The notes below the pieces were generated by a model. It saw nothing but the letters and a program-made list of their open reading frames with translations. It was not told the origin of the DNA and did not search any database. A DNA stretch of 64,000 nt from Clavulina sp. PMI_390 (taxonomy: Eukaryota > Basidiomycota > Agaricomycetes > Cantharellales > Hydnaceae): the NCBI GenBank assembly GCA_015039315.1, contig WIDE01000072.1, forward strand, positions 1 through 64,000. The letters run 5' to 3'. The translations under genes and the position numbers were made by a program. Of this stretch, positions 11,640-23,700 are shown one piece after another. How positions within the stretch are numbered: position 1 is the first letter of the stretch; every line of letters begins with the position of its first letter.

Positions 11640-14044
11640 TCAGAATGGCTCCGCTCTTAGTGAAGTCCACCACACAACCCATACTCTCTTCCACAACGGG
11701 ACGCTAGCCCTCCGAACCTTCCCATCCTGCTTTCCCTCCAGCCCGCTAGTCAGGCTACTTCCATGCCCAACGTCCTTTACTACATCCTTCTCGGCCCCCT
11801 TTTCCTGGGACCGCATTTTGGCGCAAAGCTCGCGACCTATCTGCACATAGCTTTCGACGGCAACATGCATGCCTCTCCTAGCTCCCCCCTCAGTGGGGAG
11901 TTGGCCCATGGCGGATCTGGCTTGCTCGTACCGGCGGAAGGCCATTTGAAGGAGGCGTTTGCGATGCATGGAGATCTCGGCACGGCCTAGAGGTGGGAGT
12001 GGGTCTATCGGGGTGTCTATAAGGGTGGTAGTACTGGACCGCGAGGATGTGGAGGTATCGGAGACAGCGTCCTGTGGACGAATGGTTTTGCGATTATATT
12101 GCTCTCTCCACGTGTGTGGGATGTAGACCCTTGGCCCACCATCCTTTGCCTCAATCTGTAAGTCGACTTCAATATCTCGGGCAATGTTAATCAGCTGAAG
12201 GGCGATTCCCATTTCGACCGCAGCGTCTACAACATCTTTAGGCGGTTCCTCTTTTGAACGAAGCGATGCTTGACACGCCGGTAACGTAGAGTGTCGATAT
12301 GCCAAAGCAACGCACATCTCGGCAATGGTTCCCGCAACCCTATACGAATATAGCAGTAAATCATCGTCTACCTTGATGACACCAGCCTCAAAAGATAAGG
12401 AGGGATGCTTGGGTTGAGTATCGGGACCGGCGACACTTTTCCCTGCGGTGGAGAAAGCACAATCCATTTCGAACCCATTCAGGAGCTCCAGAAGAGGTCT
12501 TTTGAGTTCTGGGTAATGAGGAAGGCCGGCGAAAGCGGATTGCGCGGCAGGAGAAAGCATGCTCAGCCAATCAGGGTTCGTCGATGTCAACGAGGAGCTA
12601 TCACGCGAACGCTGTGGGGTAGAGAATGTGGATTCGATCCAGGAACGGACTTGGTCAAGTCGTTCAGAGGTTGAAAGGGAATGAAACTCGTTCAGGGAGA
12701 TCTTCGATGGCGTGGAGCCAGGCTTGGGAGCGACGACTTCCGAGGCGTCGACGATGTCGTCCATTACTCGACAAAATGCATACCTTTGGAAATCAGGTTC
12801 AATATCATGGGGATCGCAGAGCAACTTAACGCCGACTCACAGATTAATCAAATCTACTCGTAGAGTGCCTTCGAATACAGAACTCGCAATAGAAAATGAG
12901 CGGCTTTTTCCTTTGAGAACCCCTTGAGCTTTGATTAGCCTATCTATTGCTCCATGGATATTTCGAGTCATCTCCGGTGAAATTGCCTGCTTGATAAGAT
13001 AGAGCCACGTTACGGGCTTTGACAGCGATAAAGATCGCACATCGGAGGGATTAGTGATATTGTGGGCAAGCACAAGGTTGTAGCACTTGTCAAAAGCAAT
13101 CTGGCCAAATGTAACCTGGATGTTTGTAAGGACAAAGAAAAGTGCCTCTCTACAAATCGTAAGAATCCCATGAACGAATGAACCGTGAAGAGAAACGTAC
13201 TCAAAGTCGAGGTTCATCCATAAGTGCCATTCGTGCTTCGTTCCAGACTCGATGACCCACGTGCCTCGATGCAAAGCTAACGTGTCGACCACCCACAGGA
13301 ACAGAGTGGGGATTATGATAGGAAGCCCAGTCGTGTACAGTGGCAAGGCGATGATATGGGAGGAAGCAACATGCCTGATAACGGTCAGAATTCGATGGGT
13401 GACTCTGAAAGCTGGAGTTCTTACCAAAGAAATGTAAGGACGGGGAAACTCCAGACAAGAATCAATCCTAGATATAGACCCCCTTGATCATCTCCACCAA
13501 TCGAGGTCCAAACAAGCCAAATGCCAAGAGCGATGCCGCTGTAGCAGATGGTAAGACCAATGGCCCTAATGCGAGCACTTGACTGTCGCCTCTTGTTGTG
13601 TGACTCGGATAGTAGGGTGACATGCAGAACAGTTTTCGACAAAATGAGATAAATAACAGAAGTGATATGGGTTTGGATGATGAAGAAGAAAAGCTCCTCA
13701 GCGGGGATGTCGAGAAATTTGGGGCCTAGGATTGCGTCCGGCGGATATGTCCAGACCTCTTGGCAGTTCAGTCCAGTGGGTCTCGGCACGTGCATATATG
13801 GTGGGACTCACATGGCTTCTGATGAGATACGAGTCCCAAGGAATCGTGTACACGACGGCGACGATGAGCAGGAATCCAATCCTGTATGTATCGACGGAGG
13901 TTCTCAGGGGGTAGTAGAGAGCTGATAATACAATAGCAAGTGGGATGGTCCAATAGCGTGTCTAGTACAAGAGTGAGCTCATGCCCCAAGAAAGGAAGTA
14001 TCAGATGAAAGGACGACTTACACAAAGGCATACTCATGCGCCAT
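11640..14044 (-). CDS. crtYB: Bifunctional lycopene cyclase / phytoene synthase
   Basis: Fused fungal carotenoid enzyme (CrtYB, CarRP, CarRA or AL-2 type). The N-terminal half is a membrane-embedded lycopene cyclase. The C-terminal half condenses two GGPP to phytoene. Six exons (14044-14024, 13961-13812, 13756-13425, 13374-13201, 13149-12841, 12783-11640) sum to 2130 nt or 709 aa, in frame throughout. Cyclase features are TIPWDSYLIRSH, VWTYPPDAILGP and IPAEELFFFIIQT in repeat 1, and LDFEEALFFVLTN in repeat 2, with several hydrophobic spans. Synthase features are KGKSRSFSIAS, the first Asp-rich motif CRVMDDIVD, and the second motif NIARDIEVD followed by RVYIP. Both halves keep their signature residues, so the enzyme should be active. 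The start MAHEYAF matches the usual short N terminus. The gene lies on the same strand as crtI, 355 bp downstream of it. Confidence 0.95.
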
Positions 14045-14399
14045 TCCGATCGTTCGACGTCGCAGAAGTGCTCCAATCGCCTAGGCGAATTTTTGAATAA
14101 ATGCAACAGCGTAGAGGGCGATAGGGGATCGAGGGTTTGAGTCCAGCTCTAGTCATCATATATGTGCAGTTGGGGTGAATCCAACGCCGCTCCTCCCTCG
14201 ACCGCGGGAACATCTCCGGCCTTGGTCGCTTCTAAATTCGTAGGCATCGCCATCAAAGGCCCGATTTGGTGCGTAACTCGATATATTGCCTGATTCCTAT
14301 GAGTACTCGTGCAGCGGTGTTGCATCTACGTTGACCCGTACCGGAAACCCAGATGCCAACATTCACTCTACTTCCCGTCGGCCTGATTATAGGTGTTGC
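14045..14399. promoter_or_regulatory. crtI-crtYB intergenic region
   Basis: 355 bp between the crtI stop and the crtYB start, both on the minus strand. It must hold the crtI terminator and the crtYB promoter. No specific motif could be assigned. Confidence 0.4.
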
Positions 14400-16895
14400 T
14401 TAGCCATAAAAGTTGACCACTACCGCAAGAATGGCAGCGGTCATCCCCACCAAGCCAAACAAAACGGCGACTGATCCAAACCGACTGTGAGTTTCATCCA
14501 GATCGGAAAAAGAAGACGAAGAAGCGTCTGAAGGGCCGGGGCGGTATGAATATGCGGCGTGTGTCCAGGGAATGGGCAAGTCCAGAGATTTTAGAACCTG
14601 CTCAGCTGTAAGCTTCGCGCCGGCAAGCACAATAGGGACGCCAGTGCCTGATAAAATAATTGACAGGTTAGCACGGGCAAGGGGCAAGCGTGATATGGTA
14701 GAAACTGACCAGGATGGGTACTGGCGCCAACAAAGAAGCAGGAGTCGATGTAGGGGTGCATCGTCGATGGGCGGAACGACAACACGTTGCTGATTATTGC
14801 TCGTCAGTAAGCTTCACCAAGAATATACTTAAACGTAGTGTGATGGAACAGGATCTCACAAGAAACTATGAGAGAGACCCAATATTGCTCCCCTGTCAAG
14901 GTTGAACCGTTCTTTCCCTATTATACATACCGTGCGTCCTTAGCCAGGTTCGGACTTCGGATGATATAAACTTACAAACGAATGGATCATTGACAAGCTC
15001 GTGCTTGATCGTCCCACTCCAGTCCTCTCCTGTCCTCTCCCGAATTGTCTTGAGAACCTGATCTTTTACCCTATCGATTAATCTTTGCCTTGCCTCTAAA
15101 TCTCCTTCTTTTATCCCCGTCCACTCTTCGCTCTTCAAGCTTCCCACCGGGACGAGGACAACAACAGTCTCGCTTTCCTCGTCTGGCGCCGCAGAGCGGT
15201 CCAATAAGGAAGGGATATTGACATAGAAGGATGGTTCGGTGGGGATGGAGTGTGAGCGGAAGATGCTGGAGAAGGAGTCTTGGTACGCGGAGGCGAGAAA
15301 TATGTTGTGTGCGGTGAGAGGTGATGGCGAGGGAGGTGAAGATGTCAGAATGGTTGCATTATCGGCAGCAGCAGCCGTCAAGGGTGGAGGCGCAAGCCGC
15401 TTTGAGAGTCCCCAGAAGAAGGAAATCGATGAGCACGAGGTGTCACGGGCATTCAACCCCGTTGCATATCGCTCGATTTTGCTCCTAGCGACACATTCCT
15501 GGGCCATCTTGCATTTATCTCCGACTCCGTCGTGAGCAGGCCCCTTTGGGCTACTTCCGGAGAAAAGATGATTGTAAGCCCAAATGAGGTCGGCATTTAC
15601 TACGACGGCATCAGCGATGATCGTTTCTCCAGATTCCAGGGCCACGCCTGTGGCACGGGCTCGAGTTCCCCTTCCAGAATACAGGATTCGACTGACAGGT
15701 GTAGAGGGGCGGATGATAGCTCCCTTGCGTCGCGCAATTTGAGCCAGTGCAGCAATTACCTAGAGAACTGGCCACTGAGAAAACGAAAACTCCAGGACAA
15801 GTCTGTCATAGCAGACATACAACGTGAAATCCTCCAATAGGGTACCAAATCCCTCGCGCAAATTCGCTTTCAAGGAGGGGACGTCAATCAAACTAGTGAA
15901 GGAGTTGGACGGGTGCTTACGTGTATTGGAGCAAGCTGTAGGTGCCTGGAGCATCAAATGGGCTCATCTGCGGCGTAGTTGGTAATGAATCAACATGTGC
16001 CTAGTGCTGGGTGTCGAATGTCAACTCACTCCCATATACATTGACGCAAATGTGAAGACTCGGCGCAGACGCTCCGTCTTGAAATATACCGAGGCTCGTG
16101 CATACTAGCAAGGCAGCCGTCAGAGAGTTGATCGGAACATGGACAGTTACCCTGCTTACCATGGACTGGAACGGATGAAGCCGGAATACATTGCTCAGAA
16201 AATCCCACCGTAACATCGAGAAAAGAGAGTGAAAGTTTTTATGGAGGACGTGCTCCAAGGAGAGCTCATAGTGCTGGTGCGCTTCCTTCATGAAACCAAG
16301 AAAGCTAGCGGATGGTGGTGTTGTCAATGGATGCCCTAAAGGAAACAGAGGGCTCCAACAGGTCGTTACCTCTCAAAGCCAGCCTTCCCTTCGTAAGCCT
16401 CAAGCTGCTCCTTCATGACACTCAAATCAGTGGAGACCGTGAATTGTTTGCCATCGTGAAAGTGGATCGTGTAGTTTGGCTGGCATTGCACAAGCTCGAT
16501 TCCTTCTTGCTGAAATGACGTTCCCAGGTCAGCGTACGTTTCATGAAAGAGCTCGGGCACAAGCAGCAGGGACGGTCCTTGGTCAAAGCGCTGAGACGAT
16601 TGAAGTTTTGCAGTAGTTAACCTAGAGTGATAGTGCGATGAATATGGGAACTTACATGGCCGTTGTGGTGGATGAGCGAGCAACGTCCACCAAGGAAGCC
16701 GTTCTTCTCGCAAACGACGACACGGACGCCAGCATGGGCAAGACGCGCGGCAACGCCGAGACCGCCAACGCCAGCACCTATGAGAGTCGACAAAAGGCAG
16801 AGGCAAGAGGCTCAGAACCGCGACGGAGACTAGCTACTGTTCTTCCAGACTCAAGGCTCACCAACGATGACAACAGTTTTCTCCGTGTTCGTCAT
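14400..16895 (-). CDS. crtI: Phytoene desaturase
   Basis: FAD-dependent desaturase that introduces conjugated double bonds into phytoene, giving lycopene or more unsaturated products. Exon 1 is MTNTEKTVVIVG, and exon 2 continues GAGVGGLGVAARLAHAGV, the Rossmann dinucleotide-binding fold, then CEKNGFLGGRCS. Later blocks are RFDQGPSLLLVP, SPFDAPGTYSLLQYTEFARGI and WYPIGGFH, all diagnostic of CrtI. A hydrophobic C-terminal segment (VAVLFGLVGMTAAILAVVV) is a membrane anchor typical of fungal CrtI. The gene is split into many short exons. At about 15860-15920 the acceptor must be the earlier AG so that the E-F-A-R-G-I-W-Y reading continues. The ATG at 16895 is the first codon before the FAD fold. 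It is divergent from the carotenoid oxygenase, sharing a 529-bp upstream region. Confidence 0.94.
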
Positions 16896-17088
16896 AGATG
16901 GGAGGTGTTGGAGGAGGATGACCGACGTCAGTGCGGCCCATCACTCGGGGCCCAATCTGGGCGCGACGCCGATCGTGTTTCGTACGATTGATCGGCTTCG
17001 AAATGAGCTTGCGCGATTGACACGATAGACATGCGGTCCGTTCGTTCTGACAGCACCGAGAAGCATGTAAATTCGGCAGATGTTTTCA

Positions 17089-17112
17089 TCCTCCGAGGTA
17101 TCCTCCGAGGTA
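17089..17112. repeat. 12-bp exact tandem repeat in divergent promoter
   Basis: tcctccgaggta occurs twice head to tail. Each unit contains cctccgagg, itself a near palindrome, so it could be a paired binding site for a regulator. No regulator is known from the sequence alone. Confidence 0.7.
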
Positions 17113-17330
17113 TATTTGAGGCTAATAGGAGTTTCACACAGTGATCATCAGCCATCACGGCCAAGATAGCCGGAGGGGGGGAGATATGAACAGAAGGGAG
17201 CTGACAGAGTGACAGGACTCGGTTACGGACGCGTTTGTTGTCACATGTCTCGTGCTTCCAAGCATCCCTCGAGTCCAGCCTTGGCAAGTTCCGGGCCAGT
17301 TTATGAGCACGCCAGACATGCTCAGTGTTG

Positions 17331-17338
17331 TATATAAA
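17331..17338 (+). promoter_or_regulatory. TATA box of carotenoid oxygenase gene
   Basis: The plus strand reads tatataaa 87 bp upstream of the ATG at 17425, a canonical sequence at a usual distance. Confidence 0.6.
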
Positions 17339-17424
17339 TGTGCTTCCTTCTGGCTTGCTTTGGTCCCTTCACGAGACCAGACACTCTCAGCGAACAACAG
17401 TGCTAGTCGTCCAAGCCTACCTCC

Positions 17425-19726
17425 ATGAAACGCACTAATATTCCGCATCAAAAGCCCACATCTGTTCTTCCGCATCCTTACCTCAGCGGAAATTTTGCCC
17501 CTGTCAGCATCGAGCTGCCACTGACCGAATGCACTGTCATTGGTACCATTCCAAGTGAGCTCGCCGGGGGCCAGTATGTGCGCAATGGGGCAAACCCATT
17601 AGCAAACGATGATGGCACGAGGGACGCACACTGGTTCGATGTCAGTTAATTTCTGCGCACTTCCCTCAGCGGTCAGCTGTTTACCTTGTTCCCTTAGGGC
17701 GATGGCATGCTTGCCGGGGTCTTCTTCTGCCAAGATCATTCTGGTGCTATCCGACCACACTTTGTGAATCGTTTTGTCGTCACCGATGTATTTGCCGCGT
17801 CTGCCGGTCGCAAAACTCCTTTAGCCCATCCGTTTGTGATCTCGATCAGCACTATGTCATCCATACTCCGATCCCCCGTTTCCATCTTGATCGCCATCTT
17901 AAGAACATTCATTCTCGCCGTTCTCTCGTGGCTTCCTGGCCTGGCTCCTTTTCCCGTGAAACGGATCAGCGTGGCAAACACAGCTATATTGTACCATGAC
18001 GGACGTGCGCTCGCTACATGCGAAAGCGGGCCTCCAATGCGAGTCCTTCTACCTGGACTTGAGACGATAGGGTGGTGGAGCAATGCTACTGAAAGCGGCT
18101 CTACAAAGGGACACGCCGCCAGAGGCCTCGCCCGCTTTATGAGAGAGTGGACTACTGGCCATGTGAGCAAACATCTTTCCAAAAACCATACCCCATAAAC
18201 TCTAACTGTCCCATAGCCCAAGGTTGATCCCATCAGCGGAGAGTTCATTGCTTTCCACAACACTGTTATTCGTCCCTATATCTCCTATTCTGTGATCCCC
18301 CCTTCGCGTTTATCAGCGGCTGGCCGCAGCTCTACTACAGCTCATTCTCAAGGTGCAGAAAACGGACTCCAGCCCTCGTCATTAATCTCTCTCGCTGGAG
18401 CCCCTATTCAGCCGTCCCCCTCGAGTCCAAAGATGTCGCACGACTTTGGTGTATCGCTCACGCACACCGTGCTTGTCGATCCCCCACTATTACTCGACCC
18501 GCTCAACCTTCTGCGGGGAAAGCCGATTCTCACGTATGACACGAGTCCAGAGGCCAAGCTGAGATTCGGGGTGTTCAAGCGATACTCGCCTCATGACGTT
18601 CATTGGGTTGATACACACCCTGGTGTAGTGCTCCACGTAGCCAATACTTGGGACGAATACGGCGACGAGGTGTTGGCTGACGGCGATAAAAATGTGGTTG
18701 GAATTAACATGCTTGTGCCGAGGATGAACTCTGCCTCTCTCGTGTACGCGACGGGGAATATCCCATCCCCACACGCATCGCTACAGCAGGATGAGGAGAC
18801 GGACGAGGAAGGAGAGCCAGAAGAATGCACGCTTCATTATTTCTACTTCTCTCTCCCTTCTTCTGGGACACTTGCACCTCACAACACAGAGAGCGACACA
18901 CCTCCCACTTCATCTACCTCCCACCTCGCCTCACTTCCAACTTCTCGGGCTAGCTCAACCACACTGTTACACTCGTTCCCGATATCCGCTATCCCGCTTG
19001 AGCTACCCACCGTTTCCCCACATACCGCTATGCGTTGTGCGCGGTATATCTACGGATGTACCATGCGCGAAGGCACCTTTAGTGGTGGAAAAGTCCAGTG
19101 CTTGGCGAAGTTTGATGTACTGACCTTGATCGACCGCGGAAAACGCGAGAGTGTTTCAGACGGTATAGAAAGACGACCAGTTGATCAGAGGAGTGTTCAA
19201 GAGATTATCCAGCAACAGCTCGAAGCACAACAATCCGAATCTGCGATTAAGATTTTTAACATGCCTCCTGGGTGGTGTTGCCAGGAAGCCACGTTCGTAC
19301 CACGCACCAACCAACAATCGTACTCCCTCCCAGCTTCTTCTGACGAGGAAGAAGATGACGGGTGGTTACTATCATACGTCTTCGATGAGTCACAGCTGGA
19401 TGGTGCTGGAATGCCTAGAGCAGACGCACGATCAGAGCTTTGGATCATCGATGCGCGAAATATGAAGGATGTTGTTGCAAGGATCGTGTTGCCACAAAGA
19501 GGTCCGTGTCTTCACTCAACCCTTTGGACTTACTTAAATTTGGGCGTAAACTCATAATCTCGGATTTGTTCCGCATCACATTCTAGTGCCTTATGGCTTT
19601 CATGGATCGTTCTTCACTGAGGACCAGATTGCTCAACAGCAGCCGATTGATGATATCCGACATTCACCCACCCAGCCTTGTCGCCATCACTTCCTTCATC
19701 AGTTCACTCCTCCGTTGATATGTTGA
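17425..19726 (+). CDS. Carotenoid cleavage oxygenase
   Basis: Member of the RPE65/carotenoid oxygenase family, which uses Fe(II) to split carotenoid chains, for example beta-carotene to retinal. Four exons (17425-17640, 17698-18162, 18217-19501, 19587-19726) give 701 aa with all junctions in frame. The four iron-ligand histidine contexts are visible: TGHPKVDPISGE, SLTHTVLVD, HDVHWVDTHPG (with HVANTWDEY following) and PYGFHGSFF. GGQYVRNGANP and HWFDGDGML are the usual N-terminal signatures. Two low-complexity inserts (after VIPPSR and in the Glu- and Ser-rich stretch around 18780-18970) make it longer than plant or bacterial relatives. Likely substrate is the cyclic carotene made by the two neighbours. 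By analogy with clustered fungal enzymes, retinal is a plausible product, but cleavage position cannot be read from sequence. Confidence 0.93.
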
Positions 19727-20775
19727 GAGATCAATATAACATTGAATCGGCGAAAAAGACTAGGTTCAGTGTGGCAGTAGAAGCATCACCAGCCCAGTGG
19801 TTCATGACTAAAGTTGCTCATTGGCTCGAGAAGATCCTCGTATGAGAAACACTCAGCCGTCAATAGATCGTTTGGAATATCCTAGCAATTTTTTTTTAGT
19901 TGATTTTCGTATTTGCACGATGTGAGAGATCTATCCGTTCCTTTAGGCTGGCTTATTCGTCAGCAACAGTAATGACACGAATACGAATTATGGCGGGGGG
20001 ATGAATAATGGCATTGTCACCGAGAGGAAACTACAAAGAAAGCTACTGGGAATGACCACGGATACAGGGCGAGATGAATACAGCCACAAAGAACAAAACG
20101 ACAAAAGAGATAAAAGTTAGCCAATAATGATAGTCTAGGGCGAGGGGATCGCCTCATCCTGGCAGATGGCTACACTGAAAACGACAAAAATATACTAGGA
20201 ACATACATTCGGGTCGGATGTGGAACGAAGAGGTGTGGAAGAAGGAAAAGAATAAATGAGGGTCGGCTGGCTGTGTACATTCAGAGAAGAATACAAATAG
20301 AAAGGGAACACCCCCATCTCTAGGGAGGGCCGTTTCGACCTACCGGAGCTGGTAAGAGGAAATGGGAGGTAGAAATACATTGGGTGCGAAGAGGAGAAGA
20401 AATGTAAATGGGAAATGGAGGAAGGAAGGTGGGATACCGGCCCATTCTAGGATGCTCGCCCTTACCTTCGCTATGCTCGTGCGAACGAGCATTGGCGATG
20501 TAGTGAAGTTTATAGGACGGGTCCGAGCTACCGAAGAGGATATTATGGCGAGTTGAAGGAGAAATAATACAAACGAGTGTGGGCGGGCGTTGTGACAGAG
20601 CCACTAAGCTGGAGATGGAAATTGGAGTGGGCTTGAAACGGAGGGGATGCGGCGATGAATGGGTACGAAGCTACATATTCATAGGTTCAGGAGGATTCAT
20701 GCATTTGGAGCGGGATTTGGACAAACCTGAGCTGATAGGTGTAAGGAGCGGTTGTCAAAAGCGAAGATGATTTTG
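19727..20775. other. Intergenic between convergent genes
   Basis: 3' flanks of the carotenoid oxygenase and the SH3-PX protein. No coding sequence is supported. A run of nine T lies at 19890-19898. Confidence 0.5.
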
Positions 20776-23700
20776 TTAGTCTTCATCATCGCTGTCCACT
20801 CGAGTCTCGTAGAACAGGATTTTAACCTGCCGCTCAGGAGCATAGGTGCCGGAAAGGTGCTGGATGGGAGGGACCACGTATCGCCGAGGTGGGGTAAGTG
20901 GTGGGGTTGGAGGTAGAGCTTTGCCAGTTTGACGAGGAGCAAAACCTGAAGGCGCCCCCCCAACGGGTTGTTGCGTGCGAGGAGCTGAAGCTGGGCGGGG
21001 TATCGTAGGGAGACCTTTATCGTGCCTATTTGGGTCGAGTCCAACTTGCTTGACTGCTCCGCGCAGGTATTTTTCCATCTCCTCGAGCTTTGCTGCGCTG
21101 CGCTGCAGTCGCATCTGGCGGTCTTCTGCTGGTGTAAGCTTCCTCGCTGGTGTCTTCTCAGGACGTGATCCATCCTGACGATCTCGACCCTCATCCTCAG
21201 ATATCTCGGTGATGCTGGAATCGTCCCCAGGCCCGTATGGAAGCGCGTGTTGACGAGGCATCTTAGGTATTCGCCGACTCTGGTGATAAGAACGATATTC
21301 ACCCTCGTTATCAGAGGACCCAGTGTCTCTGGAGCTGTACTGGCGGCGCTGGTGAGGCCCTCGGGGAGCATCGCGGCGATACCGTTCGTCACGAATGGCT
21401 TGATCCAGTGTAGCATCGTGTCCTCGACGGTGGTATTTTTGGGACCCCTCAGGCGTCGACAGCGAGTGTGAATAAGAGCTGTGCCCGTGCGTTGGTCGTG
21501 GACGAGGAGATGGTGAAGGAGAGCGCGAGGGAGAACGATTAGGGCGATGTTGGTTCGCAGGCGTGTGCAGGATGAAAGTCTTGAGTGTGAAATCATAAAC
21601 CAATGGGAAGCCAGTTTTTGGATCAGGATACCACAACCCTTGTGGCATAGGAGAGTGTTGACGACGAGCGGGCTTGTGCGGGGAAGAATGGTGACTACGA
21701 GCTTGCCTCTCTTGTCGCTGCTCAGGGCGATGCCGGTCCCGACTGGGTTCGCGCCCCTTGGACCTACTCCGGCTCCCTCTCGGAGATGCCTGCTTAACGT
21801 CAGACTTAATATCGAAAGAACGTCCGTCAGCATCAGAACGCTCCTGACGTAATTTGGTGAAGAACGGCTTCTTCTTGAGCGTCTTGGTGGTCTTGGCTGG
21901 AGTCGCAGGGGGAGTCGGAAGTTTAGGAGCGAATCCAGATACGGTGCCCAAAGGTCTCGGTTGCGTGAAATGGTGGACAACTTCGTTCGCGCGGGGGATA
22001 GTTGGTTTACGAGTGTCGATCCGACGCTCGTCTCGCACGCGACCTCGGCTATCGGGCGATGGGACGAGTTGAGAGGGCCGAATATTTGTCGGAGTGGAAG
22101 GACGAGAGGGCATCTCGGGGGGCTGAACCGGCTTGATGCGAATGGGACCATTGGGGGTGTAGAAGATGTTTCTATCCATCTTGCGAGGGGAGGCGGCGTT
22201 TTGTGCCGTGTAGCAGTGGCGCAGGGGCAGCGGCTCATCCTCGTCGCCGCCCATCGCGTAGAAGGGTGGTTTCCATATCGAGGGCGGAGGCGGATTAACC
22301 AAGCCTCCCGGTGGCATGAGAGGCTGTCGTAGGGGACCCCGGCTAGGAACAAGGGTAAGGGGAGCAGGCGTGTCGTAGTAGTCCCAGTCGCGAGTATAAG
22401 GTGCGATGGGGTGTTCCATTGGACGAGGGAGTTCAAATTCGTCATCTTCCTCCACATAGGGCAGGCCGTTGGGCCCAAGAGGCTTGATGGCATTGTGTTG
22501 GGGAGGCTCGACCCAACCGTAGGGAAGCTCTTCGCCGTTGGGACCAATATTGATCTCAGTCTCAGTCGTGATTTTCTGTGGTAGGCTTTGAAACGTCCAG
22601 ATAGGATGCTCCTGCGGCAGGTTACCCTCTTGGCCCTCGATGGTCCACATGCACTTGTCTGCGCACCACTGGAGGCGACGACGAACATCCATCGTGTCAT
22701 TGAAGGCCAGAGCCTCTTCGAGCTGGTGCTTGCTGGCGTTGACCATCCACTCATTCGTCGGTAAGGCGTCGTCCCCATATCGAACAGAGAAAAACTCGCG
22801 GACGGCGTCGCAACGGAGCATGAACCGAAAGTTCATCGGCTCGTCTTCCCCGATCCCCATATCCTCCAGCTGAGGTTTTCGATATTCACTACGACGGTCC
22901 TTTTGGAGACCTTGAATTAGGCTTTTGAGGAAATGGCGAGCATTGTGCTGCTGGGTCTGGTCTGAAGCACGCAAGAGGCCCGCGGGGAAGCCCGACCACA
23001 CTTTCCTGTACCGATCATCGAGGAGCCCAGCATGAAGTGGGTAAGCCAGATTAAGGGCCCGTTCTAGCTTGGTGAAGTCCTCCCATGACCGAGAGAGGAT
23101 GACAGGCTTCCCAGCAAGGATCCGCGCGTTCTTCGGGCCACCGCGTTTCGAGCACCAGTCTTCGGGGAAGTCATCGCGAAGCCAGTACGCGAGGATGCGA
23201 AACATGCGCTTGCCGTTCTTGCGATGATGGTAAGGCATCCCGACGTCGGCCCAGATTGGGATGCCAGGAGACAACTCATAGAGGATGTGCTCGTCGTCGA
23301 GGGGTTGGATAGCGGGATCAGGAAGATTAACGGTCTTGGGATTCCATTGCTTGCGCACTTCAGTGAAGTCCGACCAGCGCACGAGTCCAGTCTTGCCAGT
23401 TGGGAGACGGACAACAGCCTCGTCCTTGCTATGGACGGCCAACGAGGGATCAACGGTGTCAGACGAGGACATGAATTCATAATGGGACCAAGGACGCACT
23501 CTTCATCGTAAGAAACAAGATCATAACAGTCGCCTGCTTTGTAGCGGATGCGACCAAATTCGAATGGATGCCATGAGCGATTACACCTCTTCTTTGCAAT
23601 GACGTAGCTCTCGGCAGAATACAGGTGGGCCGTCGGACTCTTCACCACGCCAGTGTGAATCGGGATTCGCGCATTGACGATCGGCCCCTCTTTAGGGAGT

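Larger units (their letters stand above)
16896..17424. promoter_or_regulatory. Shared divergent promoter of crtI and the carotenoid oxygenase
   Basis: 529 bp between two divergent start codons. It contains an exact 12-bp tandem duplication (tcctccgaggta twice, 17089-17112) and, on the plus strand, a TATATAAA box at 17331-17338, 87 bp before the oxygenase ATG. The arrangement suggests co-regulation of desaturation and cleavage. Confidence 0.6.

Noticed and set aside
11640..19726. An opsin gene expected beside a retinal-forming oxygenase
   Set aside because: No seven-span protein with a retinal-binding lysine motif is visible in the cluster or its flanks. The multi-span protein at 37971-39597 belongs to an unrelated family.
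20697..22778. Very long minus-strand open frame of about 690 codons overlapping the SH3-PX gene
   Set aside because: It is an alternative frame of the same strand inside the real coding exon. It has Arg/Ser-rich, domainless text caused by the biased codons of the true frame.
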